Shown here one piece after another: positions 6,804-16,100 of a stretch of 18,936 nucleotides of DNA. The position numbers were made by a program, and so were the translations under genes. The DNA comes from PALSA-243 sp036268375. Lineage in GTDB: Bacteria; Acidobacteriota; Terriglobia; Bryobacterales; Bryobacteraceae. The stretch lies in NCBI GenBank assembly GCA_036268375.1, contig DATAUH010000397.1, forward strand, positions 1-18,936. Reading direction: 5' to 3'. Within the stretch, counting starts at the first letter, position 1, and the number at the start of each line of letters is the position of its first letter. The notes under the pieces are model-generated. The model ran no database searches, had not been told where the DNA came from, and worked only from the letters and a program-made list of their open reading frames with translations.

Positions 6804-7949
6804 TCAAATCCGCGGCTGTGCGGCGAATACGCTATCCGTTTCGTACGCGGCCGATGCTGCTTCTCTCACCACCCCCGCGATGTACTCAATCTGCGCTTCG
6901 CTCAATTCCGGATACACCGGCAGCGAGAGCTCCTCATGACACATCTGCTCTGCCACCGGAAACTCGCCCGCGTGATACCCCAAGTCGCGATGCGCTTTCA
7001 GCATGTGCAGCGCGATTGGGTAATAAACCGCGTTCGCAACCCCCGCCGCCGTCAGCGCCTTCTGCACCTCCGCGCGATGCGCCAGCCGTAGCGCGTACAC
7101 ATGAAAAACGTGGCGTGCATACGGCATCACTTTCGGCGTCGTAACGCCTGGCGCGCCCGCCAGCAACCGGTTGTACTGAGCCCCGTGCGCGCGCCGCGCC
7201 TCCGTCCACTGCTCCAGATACTTCAGCTTCACGCGTAGAATCGCGCCCTGCATCCCTTCCATACGATAGTTGTAGCCGCGCACGACGTGGTGGTATCGCT
7301 CCTCCATGCCCCAATTGCGCAGCAGTCGCAGCGATTTCGCATGCTCGGCGTCGTTCGTCACAATCGCGCCGCCTTCGCCATACGCGCCCAGGTTCTTGCC
7401 CGGATAAAAACTGAAACATCCGAACTCGCCCAGCGCGCCCACCCTGCGGCCCTTGTACTCCTCGCCGTGGGCCTGCGCCGCGTCTTCAATCACCACAAGA
7501 TTGTGCCGCCGCGCAATCTCTAAAATCGGCTCCATGTCGCACGTCTGCCCGAACAGATGCACCGGCATGATTGCCTTCGTGCGCGGCGTAATCGCCCGCT
7601 CCAATTGGCGCACATCCAGATTGAAAGTCGTGGGGTCAATATCCACGAACACCGGCCGCGCCCCCGCGTAACGAATCGTCGCCACCGTTGCCACAAACGT
7701 GTACGGCACGGTGATCACCTCATCGCCCTCGCGAACGCCCGCCGCCAGCAGCGAAAGGTGCAACGCGCTCGTCCCGGAATTCACCGCCACGCAATGCCTT
7801 GCGCCCGAATACGCCGCGAACTCCTCTTCAAAGGCGGCTACTTCGCTGCCCAACACAAATTGGCTAGTCTCGAGCACATACGAAATCGCCGCGTCTATCT
7901 CCGCTTTCAGCGCGTGATACTGGGTCTTCAAGTCAACTAAGGGAATCAT
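6804..7949 (-). CDS. DegT/DnrJ/EryC1/StrS-family PLP sugar aminotransferase
   Basis: A 381-residue fold-type-I aminotransferase. It opens with IPLVDLKTQYHALKAEID, typical of the family, binds cofactor phosphate near NSGTSALHLSL, carries the PLP-ring aspartate D156 in VIEDAAQAHG, and the Schiff-base lysine K185 in FYPGKNLGAYGEGGA. Length is normal and no key residue is missing. Members transfer an amino group from glutamate to a nucleotide-linked keto-sugar for cell-surface glycans or glycosylated metabolites; which sugar is not evident. The ATG at 7949 is supported by GGAG at 7957-7960, 7 bases upstream. It is the first gene of a four-gene minus-strand operon with an isomerase, a cytochrome c and a PQQ dehydrogenase, an odd set for a classical glycan locus since no nucleotidyltransferase, epimerase or glycosyltransferase is alongside. 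Confidence 0.93.
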   Translation of the reverse strand: MIPLVDLKTQYHALKAEIDAAISYVLETSQFVLGSEVAAFEEEFAAYSGARHCVAVNSGTSALHLSLLAAGVREGDEVITVPYTFVATVATIRYAGARPVFVDIDPTTFNLDVRQLERAITPRTKAIMPVHLFGQTCDMEPILEIARRHNLVVIEDAAQAHGEEYKGRRVGALGEFGCFSFYPGKNLGAYGEGGAIVTNDAEHAKSLRLLRNWGMEERYHHVVRGYNYRMEGMQGAILRVKLKYLEQWTEARRAHGAQYNRLLAGAPGVTTPKVMPYARHVFHVYALRLAHRAEVQKALTAAGVANAVYYPIALHMLKAHRDLGYHAGEFPVAEQMCHEELSLPVYPELSEAQIEYIAGVVREAASAAYETDSVFAAQPRI

Positions 7950-8054
7950 GTAACAGCTCCATTATCGCGTGCGGCATATACTCGCGCAGCGCGGCCGAAA
8001 TAGGCACTGGAACCGGGCGCGCGAGTGGGGTAAAATCCTCCCTCAGGCCAAATC

Positions 8055-10151
8055 GTGAAATCGCACCATCGTTCTCGGGCTCTGCGCCATGTCCTAGCCC
8101 TCGCTTGCCTCGCCACCGCCGTGCCCGCGCAAACGCAACGCGGCGTCGCACGCCCCCAGCAGCCTTCCGCGGCCGCTGCCAACGGCGCTTACTACGCGCT
8201 CATCGTCGGCATAAATCAATATCCGCACTGGCCCCAACTGCGCACCGCGGTCAGCGACGCACAAGGCGTCGACGCCGTGCTCCGCCAGCGCTACGGCTTC
8301 GAAACGCGCCTGCTGCTGGACGCGCAAGCTACCCGCGTCAACATCCTGAACGCCTTCAGCGACTATCGCCGCCGCCTGCGCGACAACGACAACCTGCTCA
8401 TCTATTACGCCGGCCACGGCGCCCGTGATGGCGGCAAAGCCTACTGGCTCCCCGTCGATTCCGATCCCGACTCCTCCGCCAACTGGATCATCGCCGACGA
8501 GCTCACCAAAGACATGAGCGTGATTCCCGCGCGCCACGTCCTCGTGATCTCCGACAGTTGCTATTCCGGTGGCCTCACCAGCCGCGACGCCGCACTCAAT
8601 ACCGCGCCTACAGACCGTGCCAATTACATCCAGACTATGCTCCGCAGTAAGTCGCGCGTCTTGATATCGAGCGGCCGCGATGAACCCGTGGCCGATAGCG
8701 GCAGCGGCGGCCACTCCATCTTCGCCGGCGCGATTCTCAACGGGCTCGCGCACTTTCCCGATCAGGTCTTCACTGCCAACAACCTTTTCTCCCGCTATGT
8801 GCAGGAACCCGTCGCCGGAGGCTCCGCTCAGGTGCCGCTCTTCCAGATGATTCAAAACTCCGGCCACGAGTACGGCGACTTCGTCTTTGTGGCGCGCACC
8901 GCCACCTCCGCCGGCGGTGCTTCCGCGCCCGCGCCTCCTCCTGTGCCGTCCGATCGCGGCTCCAGGCCCACGTCGCCCAATCCGGGAACCAATCCCTCGC
9001 ACGTCTCCACCACTCGCCTCGCGCCCGACGGCCGCTCCGTCAAAGCCGGTCCTGCCGAACCCGCCGGGTATCTCCCGCTCACCGATTACCGCGTCTCCCT
9101 TCTCGAATTTCGCGATGTCCCCGAAACCATGTCCGACGCCTACATCGCCGATATCGCCAAGTGGCAAATCGTTCAGGAACAGGGACTCTGGAAATCGCTT
9201 GAGAGAGCCGTCGCCGGTTCGCCGCCGCCCGGGATGCAAATCAATCCGCAGCGGCCTCAGTTTTCCTTCGAGCTTCAGAAGATCATGGACAGCAATCCCG
9301 CCTTTGCCGCCTCCGCTTTGCTGCCCCTGTTCCTTCGGCCGGACGCCGATTGGTCGTTCTTGAAGAAAGAGAAGGGCTGGGATGAGCAGTACGACGCCTG
9401 GGTTTGCGTCTTCCTCTTCGACCACGAAAAAATTCAAGGTCGTCAGCCCGAGTTCGCCGGCCGCGAGCAGGTTCCATTTCTGAAAAAGCAGCTCCAGATG
9501 GCCGTCGCCAAAGCGCCCACTAAGTTCTACCTCACGATTCCACTGCATGGCCAGTATGACCTTGATCGCGCTGTTCTCCGGTTTATCCCCGCCAATGGCA
9601 ACCAACCCGTTGATGTGTTCGAACTACTGCAGCCAATGCAGAACACCACCTTCACCTCCGAGCCTGTACAGAATCTGCCGAACCCCACCGATCGCGACGC
9701 CCATCTGATGCTGCCGGAGTCCGCGCGAACGGCTGCAACTTACCACCTGACAGGTTCATTGCCAGATGTGCCTTCAGCCGTTCCAGGAATCGTGAACCTG
9801 GGAGACGACCCGCAGCGGACCTGGCGCAAAGGCATCGCCGGCAATACGTACAACATGCGCTCGCCGCCCCTTGGCGGCTTTGCCTTCGACCGGCAAATCA
9901 TGCTGACCGCCATACCTATCGAGCCCGCGCGCGCCGAACCGCTCATTCGCGCCTTCAACCAAATGCGCGCTCGCATCTACATCACCGCCGATCGCATGGG
10001 CCTGATGCGATCCGGCTATGAACGGAAGCTCAATCCGCCTCAAGGCTTTCTGTCCGCCCACGTGCAAAAAATCGAAATCATCGGTCCGGAAGATCAAGCC
10101 ATCGCGACCATCGCCGGATCTGCTCTACCCGCCATCCAAAATAAGAAGTGA
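8055..10151 (+). CDS. Secreted caspase-family (peptidase C14-like) protein with long unknown C-terminal half
   Basis: A 698-residue protein starting at GTG. Residues 1-25 form a signal peptide (basic start, then LALACLATAVPAQ). Residues 45-275 are a caspase p20-like domain: YALIVGINQYPHWPQL, the catalytic histidine H121 in YYAGHG, the catalytic cysteine C169 in VISDSCYSGG, and further RVLISSGRDEPVAD and GGHSIFAGAIL. Both catalytic residues are intact, so a cysteine peptidase of the metacaspase/paracaspase-like group is expected, acting outside the cytoplasm. A proline/serine-rich linker (about 279-335) follows, and then some 360 residues without a motif I can name; they contain the hydrophobic block WVCVFLFDHEKIQG and KFYLTIPLHGQYDLD and look like an ordered alpha/beta domain. 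Acidobacteria carry many such secreted caspase-like proteins; substrates are unknown. A TAAAAT box at 8031-8036 could be its -10 element. Confidence 0.88.
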   Translation: MKSHHRSRALRHVLALACLATAVPAQTQRGVARPQQPSAAAANGAYYALIVGINQYPHWPQLRTAVSDAQGVDAVLRQRYGFETRLLLDAQATRVNILNAFSDYRRRLRDNDNLLIYYAGHGARDGGKAYWLPVDSDPDSSANWIIADELTKDMSVIPARHVLVISDSCYSGGLTSRDAALNTAPTDRANYIQTMLRSKSRVLISSGRDEPVADSGSGGHSIFAGAILNGLAHFPDQVFTANNLFSRYVQEPVAGGSAQVPLFQMIQNSGHEYGDFVFVARTATSAGGASAPAPPPVPSDRGSRPTSPNPGTNPSHVSTTRLAPDGRSVKAGPAEPAGYLPLTDYRVSLLEFRDVPETMSDAYIADIAKWQIVQEQGLWKSLERAVAGSPPPGMQINPQRPQFSFELQKIMDSNPAFAASALLPLFLRPDADWSFLKKEKGWDEQYDAWVCVFLFDHEKIQGRQPEFAGREQVPFLKKQLQMAVAKAPTKFYLTIPLHGQYDLDRAVLRFIPANGNQPVDVFELLQPMQNTTFTSEPVQNLPNPTDRDAHLMLPESARTAATYHLTGSLPDVPSAVPGIVNLGDDPQRTWRKGIAGNTYNMRSPPLGGFAFDRQIMLTAIPIEPARAEPLIRAFNQMRARIYITADRMGLMRSGYERKLNPPQGFLSAHVQKIEIIGPEDQAIATIAGSALPAIQNKK

Positions 10152-10267
10152 CCTTAAGATAGGTGCTGGTCAATTAGAAATGCGTCGGGTGGATTACTTG
10201 CGCGATTTATGTACGCAATAACACCTGGGCACACCGTAAGTGGTAGTATTAATTCCTCGAATCGCTC

Positions 10268-10297
10268 TTGACGCCGTACACGGCTCGCTTATATGAT
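10268..10297 (+). promoter_or_regulatory. Sigma70-like promoter placing transcription start at the ATG (leaderless)
   Basis: TTGACG at 10268-10273 (5 of 6 to consensus) and TATGAT at 10292-10297 (5 of 6) are separated by 18 bp. The expected start, about 7 bases after the -10 box, is position 10304, the A of the downstream ATG. No Shine-Dalgarno precedes that ATG (the bases are CCTCCT, the complement of one), which agrees with leaderless translation. Confidence 0.45.
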
Positions 10298-10303
10298 CCT
10301 CCT

Positions 10304-11041
10304 ATGTTTTGGAAACGGGGAACTCAAGCTTTCTTACTGCTTTTACCTTTCACGCCGACCGTCCGGTCGGCAGTAATTCAGCAAATCACAGCCACATCCA
10401 GCTCGGCATGCCAGGAAATCAATAACGGTTCCGGAGGAGTCAACTGTACTCCCCTCCCGGGAGCGGACAATCTTACCCTTCAGACCAATCCAACGCCTCT
10501 TCCAGGCACAGTTACATTTGAATCCAGTGACGATTCCAGCTTCACTTACACGCAGGCAGATCAAAATCCGGGCTATCTCTTTCTGCAGTGGACGGCGCAG
10601 CTATCCGAGCGGATCTATCAAGGCGCCATGCCCTTCGACTACTCCTTCACGATCACGGAAAATGATCCCCAAGCTCTCAACTATCTGCTTTCATTCGGAG
10701 GCGGTGGCGCAATCACTTCCAGCGCAAGTAACAGCACTGACATCGATGGGGCTCTCACCCAGACCGTCACAGGGCAGGGAATGGCTTTCCACGCCATCGA
10801 TTCCGACTTAGTTCATCTCGGGCTCGGAGTCAGCTTTCAGAATCTGTTTCCACTAAATGTGCCGATCGGCGATGAGTTCACTGTTTCGGACGTTACCGTC
10901 AACATCGACATTCCCCCGGACGCGTTCCTGCCGGAGCCGGCGCCGTGGCAGTTGTTGTCCGTTCTCGCCCTGGTTGTTGGCATCGCAGCGCGCGTATCGC
11001 CCGCGCTCAAAGCCTGGCGCCGCCGCCGCGTTATCGCTTAG
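10304..11041 (+). CDS. PEP-CTERM sorting-domain surface protein
   Basis: A 245-residue exported protein. The frame is open to a TTG at 10268, but that TTG belongs to a good -35 box, and the ATG at 10304 gives a clean signal peptide (FWKRGTQAFLLLLPF, cleavage probably after VRSA). The middle part is rich in S, T, N and G with two cysteines (about residues 36 and 46) and reads as beta-sandwich. The C-terminus carries a complete PEP-CTERM signal: the PEP motif at 210-212 (LPEPAP), a hydrophobic span LLSVLALVVGIAA, then a basic tail WRRRR. Proteins of this kind are recognised and processed by an exosortase and usually end up at the cell surface or in exopolysaccharide. No exosortase lies in this window. 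Function of the body is unknown. It overlaps the convergent DinB gene by 4 bp. Confidence 0.82.
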   Translation: MFWKRGTQAFLLLLPFTPTVRSAVIQQITATSSSACQEINNGSGGVNCTPLPGADNLTLQTNPTPLPGTVTFESSDDSSFTYTQADQNPGYLFLQWTAQLSERIYQGAMPFDYSFTITENDPQALNYLLSFGGGGAITSSASNSTDIDGALTQTVTGQGMAFHAIDSDLVHLGLGVSFQNLFPLNVPIGDEFTVSDVTVNIDIPPDAFLPEPAPWQLLSVLALVVGIAARVSPALKAWRRRRVIA

Positions 11042-11544
11042 GGCCGTGCGGTCTTGTCCATCCAGACGTCCCATGTTAGCGGGCCGGCATCGTCATCGCT
11101 GATGGGCCGTCCCGCCAGTTTCAGCGCCAGTTTGATCTGGCCATGATGATATCCTTCATGCCACATCATATGCTGCAGGAAGAGAATCGGATGGTCGTAG
11201 TGCATCTCCATCGCGCGCTGCGTCGCTATCCGGTTCTTCACCGCCTCGCTCACGGCTTGCGCACTCTCATTCAGCATCTGCGCAATCCGGCCGGAATCGC
11301 GTTCGGTTTTCCATTCGCCGTCCGGCAGCGGCCGCGCAAAATCCGGCGCGTCTTCGGTCAGGAAGATCAGCCGCACATAATGGAAGTGCGTGAACATCTG
11401 ACCGACAGTCGGACTATCCTCCGCTGCCCTGACTTCCAGTCCGCCCGGCGGAATCAACCCTAACAAGTTCACCAAAATGCGATTATTGCGATCCCATGAA
11501 TCGAGCAGCGCCTCGAGTAGAGCCGTCTCTGTCGTCTGTGGCAT
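11038..11544 (-). CDS. DinB-family four-helix protein
   Basis: A 168-residue DinB/YfiT-like protein with the expected metal-site pattern: a first histidine at H53 (or H55) in MFTHFHYVR, and an HxxxH pair H129 and H133 in MMWHEGYHHGQIKLAL. This triad usually holds zinc, nickel or another divalent metal; the superfamily includes thiol-dependent S-transferases (bacillithiol or mycothiol transferases), but many members are of unknown activity. No signal peptide is present, so it is cytoplasmic. The frame is open to a GTG at 11550, two codons upstream; ATG at 11544 is preferred because a GGG run lies 5 bases before it, though both are possible. It ends inside the stop codon region of the PEP-CTERM gene (4-bp convergent overlap) and shares no obvious pathway with its neighbours. 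Confidence 0.87.
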   Translation of the reverse strand: MPQTTETALLEALLDSWDRNNRILVNLLGLIPPGGLEVRAAEDSPTVGQMFTHFHYVRLIFLTEDAPDFARPLPDGEWKTERDSGRIAQMLNESAQAVSEAVKNRIATQRAMEMHYDHPILFLQHMMWHEGYHHGQIKLALKLAGRPISDDDAGPLTWDVWMDKTARP

Positions 11545-11611
11545 ATGCACCCATTTTCATCGAACGCTACCCGGCGTAACAACCCGTAACAACATAGGTA
11601 CTTACGCACAC

Positions 11612-12480
11612 CTAATTCTGAGAGAGCCTCTCCACATGATCGATCACCAAAACTTCCCGCTTGCCCTTACCTCTATTCAATCGCAGCCCCAACTGATCAC
11701 CTATCGCGAGAATCATCGTCATATGCGGTGATGGATCGTCGTTACGCACGCCCCCATCCGCATCTGTTTCCCACTCCAGATGAAAATCGTAGGCTCCTGT
11801 CAGTCCGGTTCGGTCGATTACTGGAAGTCCATCCGGATGTACAAATGTCGAAAACACCGTCACGGTCGCGCCCCGCAAATCAAAAACCGTAAGTGGCCCT
11901 CTCTGAGTCATGATCGGTCCCATGCATAACGGCTTGCCATCCTGACTGAGCGCGGGTGACAGAGCTACCTTTATCGGGTCCGGCTTTTGGCAACTTTCCG
12001 CCTCCGTGGCTCGCAACTTCGTCCCATTCTTGTCCGCGGTCAAGAAATAAGCTGGCGCTTCCTTGGTTTCCCAATGCACCTTTACTTGGAAACGCTCTTC
12101 CAGCAGCGCCTGCATCATCGGCCCACGCATCATCGCGCCGCCCTGCGGCGTTCCTGACGTCGCTTCAATCATGTATCTCGTGGAATTTACCCACGCCGGT
12201 CCGCCTATTGGCGGAGCGGGAGCCAGCGGCTTAGTCAGATCCAGTTTGCCGTTCGAATAGGTGTCGTACGCGTATGCAATCACCCGCCATAAAGGCCAGC
12301 ACCCAGCTTCAGCCTGCCTGGTGACGCGGCGGAGCCTTCCTCCTGACCACTCGCGCACTCTTTAATGGACACGACTTCAAAAGCAGGCCCTTCATGGCGT
12401 TCGGATTGGCCGTTCAGCGTCGCATACGCGCCCCAAATCAGTAGTAACGGCGCGAGTCGCGCCCCAACCATCCGATCCAT
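11612..12480 (-). pseudogene. TIGR03435-family secreted protein, broken by one frameshift
   Basis: Two frames together encode one TIGR03435-type protein. The N-terminal frame starts at ATG 12480 with a signal peptide (MVGARLAPLLLIWGAYA, then TLNGQ), followed by the family hallmark PAFEVVSIKEC and SPGRLKLG, and then hits a stop at 12280-12282. The other frame continues from GCWPLWRVIAYAYDTYS through ALLEERFQVKVHWETKEAPAY and the conserved end LPVIDRTGLTGAYDFHLEW to the stop at 11612. Family members read straight through SPGRL to the LIAYAY-like segment, so one base is missing at the GGG run at 12302-12304 (minus); a fourth G restores one frame of about 288 residues. The family is common in Solibacter-type acidobacteria, exported and of unknown function. 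Real mutation and sequence error are both possible. Confidence 0.8.
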
Positions 12481-12507
12481 GCACGCTACCTGTTTGACAT
12501 GACGCAC

Positions 12508-13193
12508 GGCGGTCTTCAGATGTTGATTGTTCTCGCGGTCGCGCCGGTGCGCCTACCCTCATACCAGAATCGAACAATAACCTGTTCCGCCGCCGCATTC
12601 ACCCCACAGCAACATCGCCTTCTGCAGAAATCAGGCGCCGCTCCTTCTTCTGAGGAGCCTGGATTCCTGAAATCTTCGCGCCAAATCCCCGAACCAAGCG
12701 TCTAATTGTTCTTGATCTGACTTTACCGGAGAGGATCAGCCGCGACGCTATTCCCTTATTACCAAAAAAAGATCAAAATGTTCTTATCCTACTTTCGCGT
12801 GTATATAATCAGGTGGGAGTGACCCGGCGTATCAAGTCATCCGCCATGGGTTCAGTGGAGTCTTGTACCGCGGCGCCTCGTAGAGCCGTTCGCACGCTTA
12901 GTCTTGCTTATAAGTGATATTCGCCCGATAACATCGGGATGTTCGGGTATAAGGCCGCGGGTCAGCGGCTTTAGGTGGAAATGGAATCCGATTGAGTGGC
13001 CGGCGCGCCGTCGGTATGAATATACCGGCTAACATTGCTGTCCGTGTCTCTGGATAGACTTAGTCGGCGCGTTTCGAGTAGCCTCAGCTCCATCCGATTA
13101 CCGGCCCTCTTACGGGCTCTCCATAACCTGCTCCCCGACGTCTAATGTTCATCGTACGAATTCCCTGTTGGATTCGAAAAAAGGAGTGTCTCT
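12508..13193. other. Gene-free region with candidate promoter and several hairpins
   Basis: No credible coding region is seen in this 0.7-kb gap between the TIGR03435 gene and the TonB receptor. Short open frames here have no recognisable motif or start signal. From about 12780 the plus strand holds a -10-like TATAAT, then at least four short inverted repeats: CCCGAT/ATCGGG (12924-12938), an 8-pair stem AAGGCCGC with GCGGCTTT (12951-12972, one G-U), CGGTAT/ATACCG with a GAAT loop (13012-13027), and GCCC/GGGC (13104-13117). The perfect palindrome CGGCGCGCCG sits at 13001-13010. A good ribosome-binding site AAGGAG (13181-13186) ends the region. It may be a long structured 5' leader of the receptor mRNA. 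Confidence 0.5.
12781..12809 (+). promoter_or_regulatory. Candidate promoter of the TonB-dependent receptor gene
   Basis: TATAAT at 12804-12809 matches the -10 consensus fully; a poor -35 (TTCTTA, 12781-12786) stands 17 bp upstream. If used, transcription begins near 12816 and the leader is about 380 nt. Confidence 0.33.
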
Positions 13194-16100
13194 ATGACAA
13201 CTGGAAAGCGCCTCTGCCTGCTGCTTTTCATGCTCGGCCTCTCGCTCAGTTGGGCGATGGCCCAGGTAACCACAAACCAGGAAATCTCCGGACAAATCAC
13301 CGACAGCTCGGGTGCCGCGGTTCAAAATGCCCTCATAACGGTTTCGAATACCGCTACCGGTCTTACTCGTACCGCGCACACGAATGAAAGCGGTAACTAT
13401 GTAGTCGCCAACCTCCCAATCGGCTTCTACAATGTTTCGGCGGAAACTCAGGGTTTTAAGAAATACACGCTCAATAACATTGAAGTCGTCGTCGACGCCA
13501 AAGTAACCGCCAACGCGCGCCTGGAAGTCGGCGCCGTCACCGATTCGGTTACGGTCCAGGCGGACGCGCAGCAGGTCGAAACCGCTACCGGCGAGGTCGG
13601 ACGTCTGGTCACGGGCGAACAGGCATCCCAGCTTCAGCTCAATGGACGTAATTTCCCCGAGTTACTCGCACTCGTCCCGGGCGTCTCCACCACTTACGCC
13701 AGCGGCTTTGGACTATTTGGCGGTTACGGCGTCACCAACAGCAGCCAGTCGGCCAACGGCGGGCGTACCGACACTTTCACCTGGAATCTGGATGGCGTCG
13801 ACAACAAAGATAACGGGGGCGGTGGTAATAACTTCGTCAATATCAACCCCGATGCCCTGCAGGAATTTAAGATCCTTACCACCAACTACAGCGCGGAATA
13901 CGGCTACAGCTCCGGGGCGGTTATCAACCTCGCCATCAAGAGCGGCACCAAGCAGTTCCACGGTGTCTTGTACGAATATCTGCGCAATAACGACATTCAG
14001 GCGCGTGCGTTCAACGCCCTAACCATCCCGGAGCTCCGTTACAATAACTGCGGCTGGAACGTCGGCGGCCCTATCTTCTGGCCCGGTAAGTTCAATTCCA
14101 GCCGCGATAAGCTGTTCTTCTTCATCGGACAGGATTTCAAACGGCTTCGCCAGGGCGCAACCAATACTTGGACGGTACCCACCGCAGCCAATCTCACCGG
14201 CAACTTTTCCAACCTTGGCGCCGGAAAATATCCCATAGATCCCACTACGGGGCAGGCGTTTCCCGGCGGCATAATTCCGTCCAACGAAATCAGCCAGAAC
14301 TCCCTACGCTTGCTTCAGAACTATCCCGCGCCGAACTTCAACGGCTCCGGCGGTAACTACGTTTTCAATACGGTCGCGCCGCTCAACACCAATCAATACA
14401 TCTACAAAGTGGACTACAACATGAGCAGTAAGAACCAGCTCAACTTCCACTATGCGCGCGACTACTACACCTCTCAGCAGAATCAGACTCAGCTCATCGA
14501 ATACAACCGCAACATTCCCGGCACCAACGCAGCCCTGCAATGGACCACTGTTCCCAATGGCACTAGCGTCAACGTGGCTCAATTCTCCTTCTCCGGCAAC
14601 GTCATCCTGGAAAAGACCGGCATCGTTCCCAATCCCCTCTTCATCAAAGACTTCACTCGCGCCGGCGAAGGTTTCACCGCGCCTAGCATCTTCAGCGCTT
14701 CGCCGGATATTCCTTCGATCTCCCTATCCGGTTACACCAGCCTCACCGCCACCGCCCTCAACTTCAATAACTTCAACCGCGTCTTCGATTGGAAGGATGA
14801 CTTCTCCAAGATACTTGGCAACCACACTTTGAAGTTCGGCATCCTGGTGATGCGCAGCCGCAAAAATCAGGACAACGTTCCCGCCATCAACGGTACGTTT
14901 GCCTTCTCCACCTCGCGCACGCCGTCCACAGGCAACGTGTTAGCCGATGCGCTCCTCGGGAATTTCTATACCTATACCGAAGCCGGAAGTTTCCGTCAGG
15001 GCTGGTATCGCTTCACGCAGGTTGAGCCTTACGTACAGGACGATTGGAAGGTCAGCGGCCGCCTCACCGTGAACCTGGGGCTCCGCTGGGCTTACATGCA
15101 GCCGCAGTACAGCGCGCTCAATAATACCTCCGCGTTTCTGCCGCAATATTTCCAGACTTCGCAGGAGCCCACGTTGAATCCGTCCACTGGCGCCATCGTC
15201 AATCCCGGCAACCCTTACAACGGGCTGGTCTTGGGCGGTAGCAGTTTCCCCGCGGAGGCGAAGGGCCGCGTCCCGCAATCCACCGACCCGGCCGTTCAGG
15301 CCCTCTTCCATAACTTACCCAAAGGTACGGCCAACACAGATTGGAACACCTGGGCGCCGCGCCTCGGCTTCGCCTATGATCTTACGGGCCATCAGAGCAC
15401 GGTGCTGCGCGGTGGTTTCGGCGTCTTCTACGAGCGCGTCGAAGGAAATTATATCTTCAGCGCTGTCAACAATCCGCCGTTTATTCAGCAACAACTCATC
15501 TACAACGGCAACGTCGAGAATCCCGTGGGTGGCGTGGCTCAAAACTTTCCCAGCACCATCAATAACTCCCACTATCTCGACATGAAGACTCCACGCACGC
15601 TCAACTGGAGTCTCGGCATTCAGCAAAAGCTCGCCAAAGACATGATGCTCGACGTCGCCTATGTCGGTTCGAGCGCCGCCAACCTGTCCTATCAGCAGGA
15701 CATCAATCAGTTGCTGCCCGGTACGCTGATCGCGAACCCTTCCATTAATGTGAACGCGCTTCGTCCTTACCTCGGTTATGCGGATATCTACGAATACAAT
15801 ACGGGCGCGAATCTGATCTATAACTCGCTCCAGGTGCAACTCAAGAAGAACTTTCGCGCCGGTGGTCTCTTGAGCGTTTCTTACACCTGGTCAAAAGCGC
15901 GCACCGATGCCAACAGTTATAACTATCAGCCCGAAAACAGCTACAATCTGCGGGGCGATTGGGGTAACTCTAGTTACAATCGCAACCAGGTTGTCGTAAT
16001 TAGCTATGTCTATCCGCTGCCCTTCTGGAAGAAAGGCGACGAATGGTACAAGAAGGCGCTCGGCGGCTGGCAGGTGTCCGGCATCACCATGATCCAGTCC

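Noticed and set aside
7961..7966. GATAAT on the minus strand as -10 box of the four-gene operon
   Set aside because: It would start transcription after the ribosome-binding site at 7957-7960, and no -35 box is found.
7933..8151. Minus-strand open frame of 72 residues just upstream of the aminotransferase
   Set aside because: It overlaps the divergent caspase gene start and the aminotransferase start, has an arginine-rich N-terminus and no recognisable family; the GGAG site fits the aminotransferase start.
8094..9605. Minus-strand open frame of 503 residues
   Set aside because: Long, but fully antisense to the caspase-like gene, with repetitive G/A/V/R/E composition and no recognisable motif.
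12499..12705. Plus-strand open frame of 68 residues upstream of the TIGR03435 gene
   Set aside because: No ribosome-binding site, no motif, and composition typical of random frames.
13001..13010. Palindrome CGGCGCGCCG as an operator
   Set aside because: A 10-bp GC palindrome is easily found by chance in DNA of this composition; without a second copy or known binding protein it is listed only as part of the leader region.
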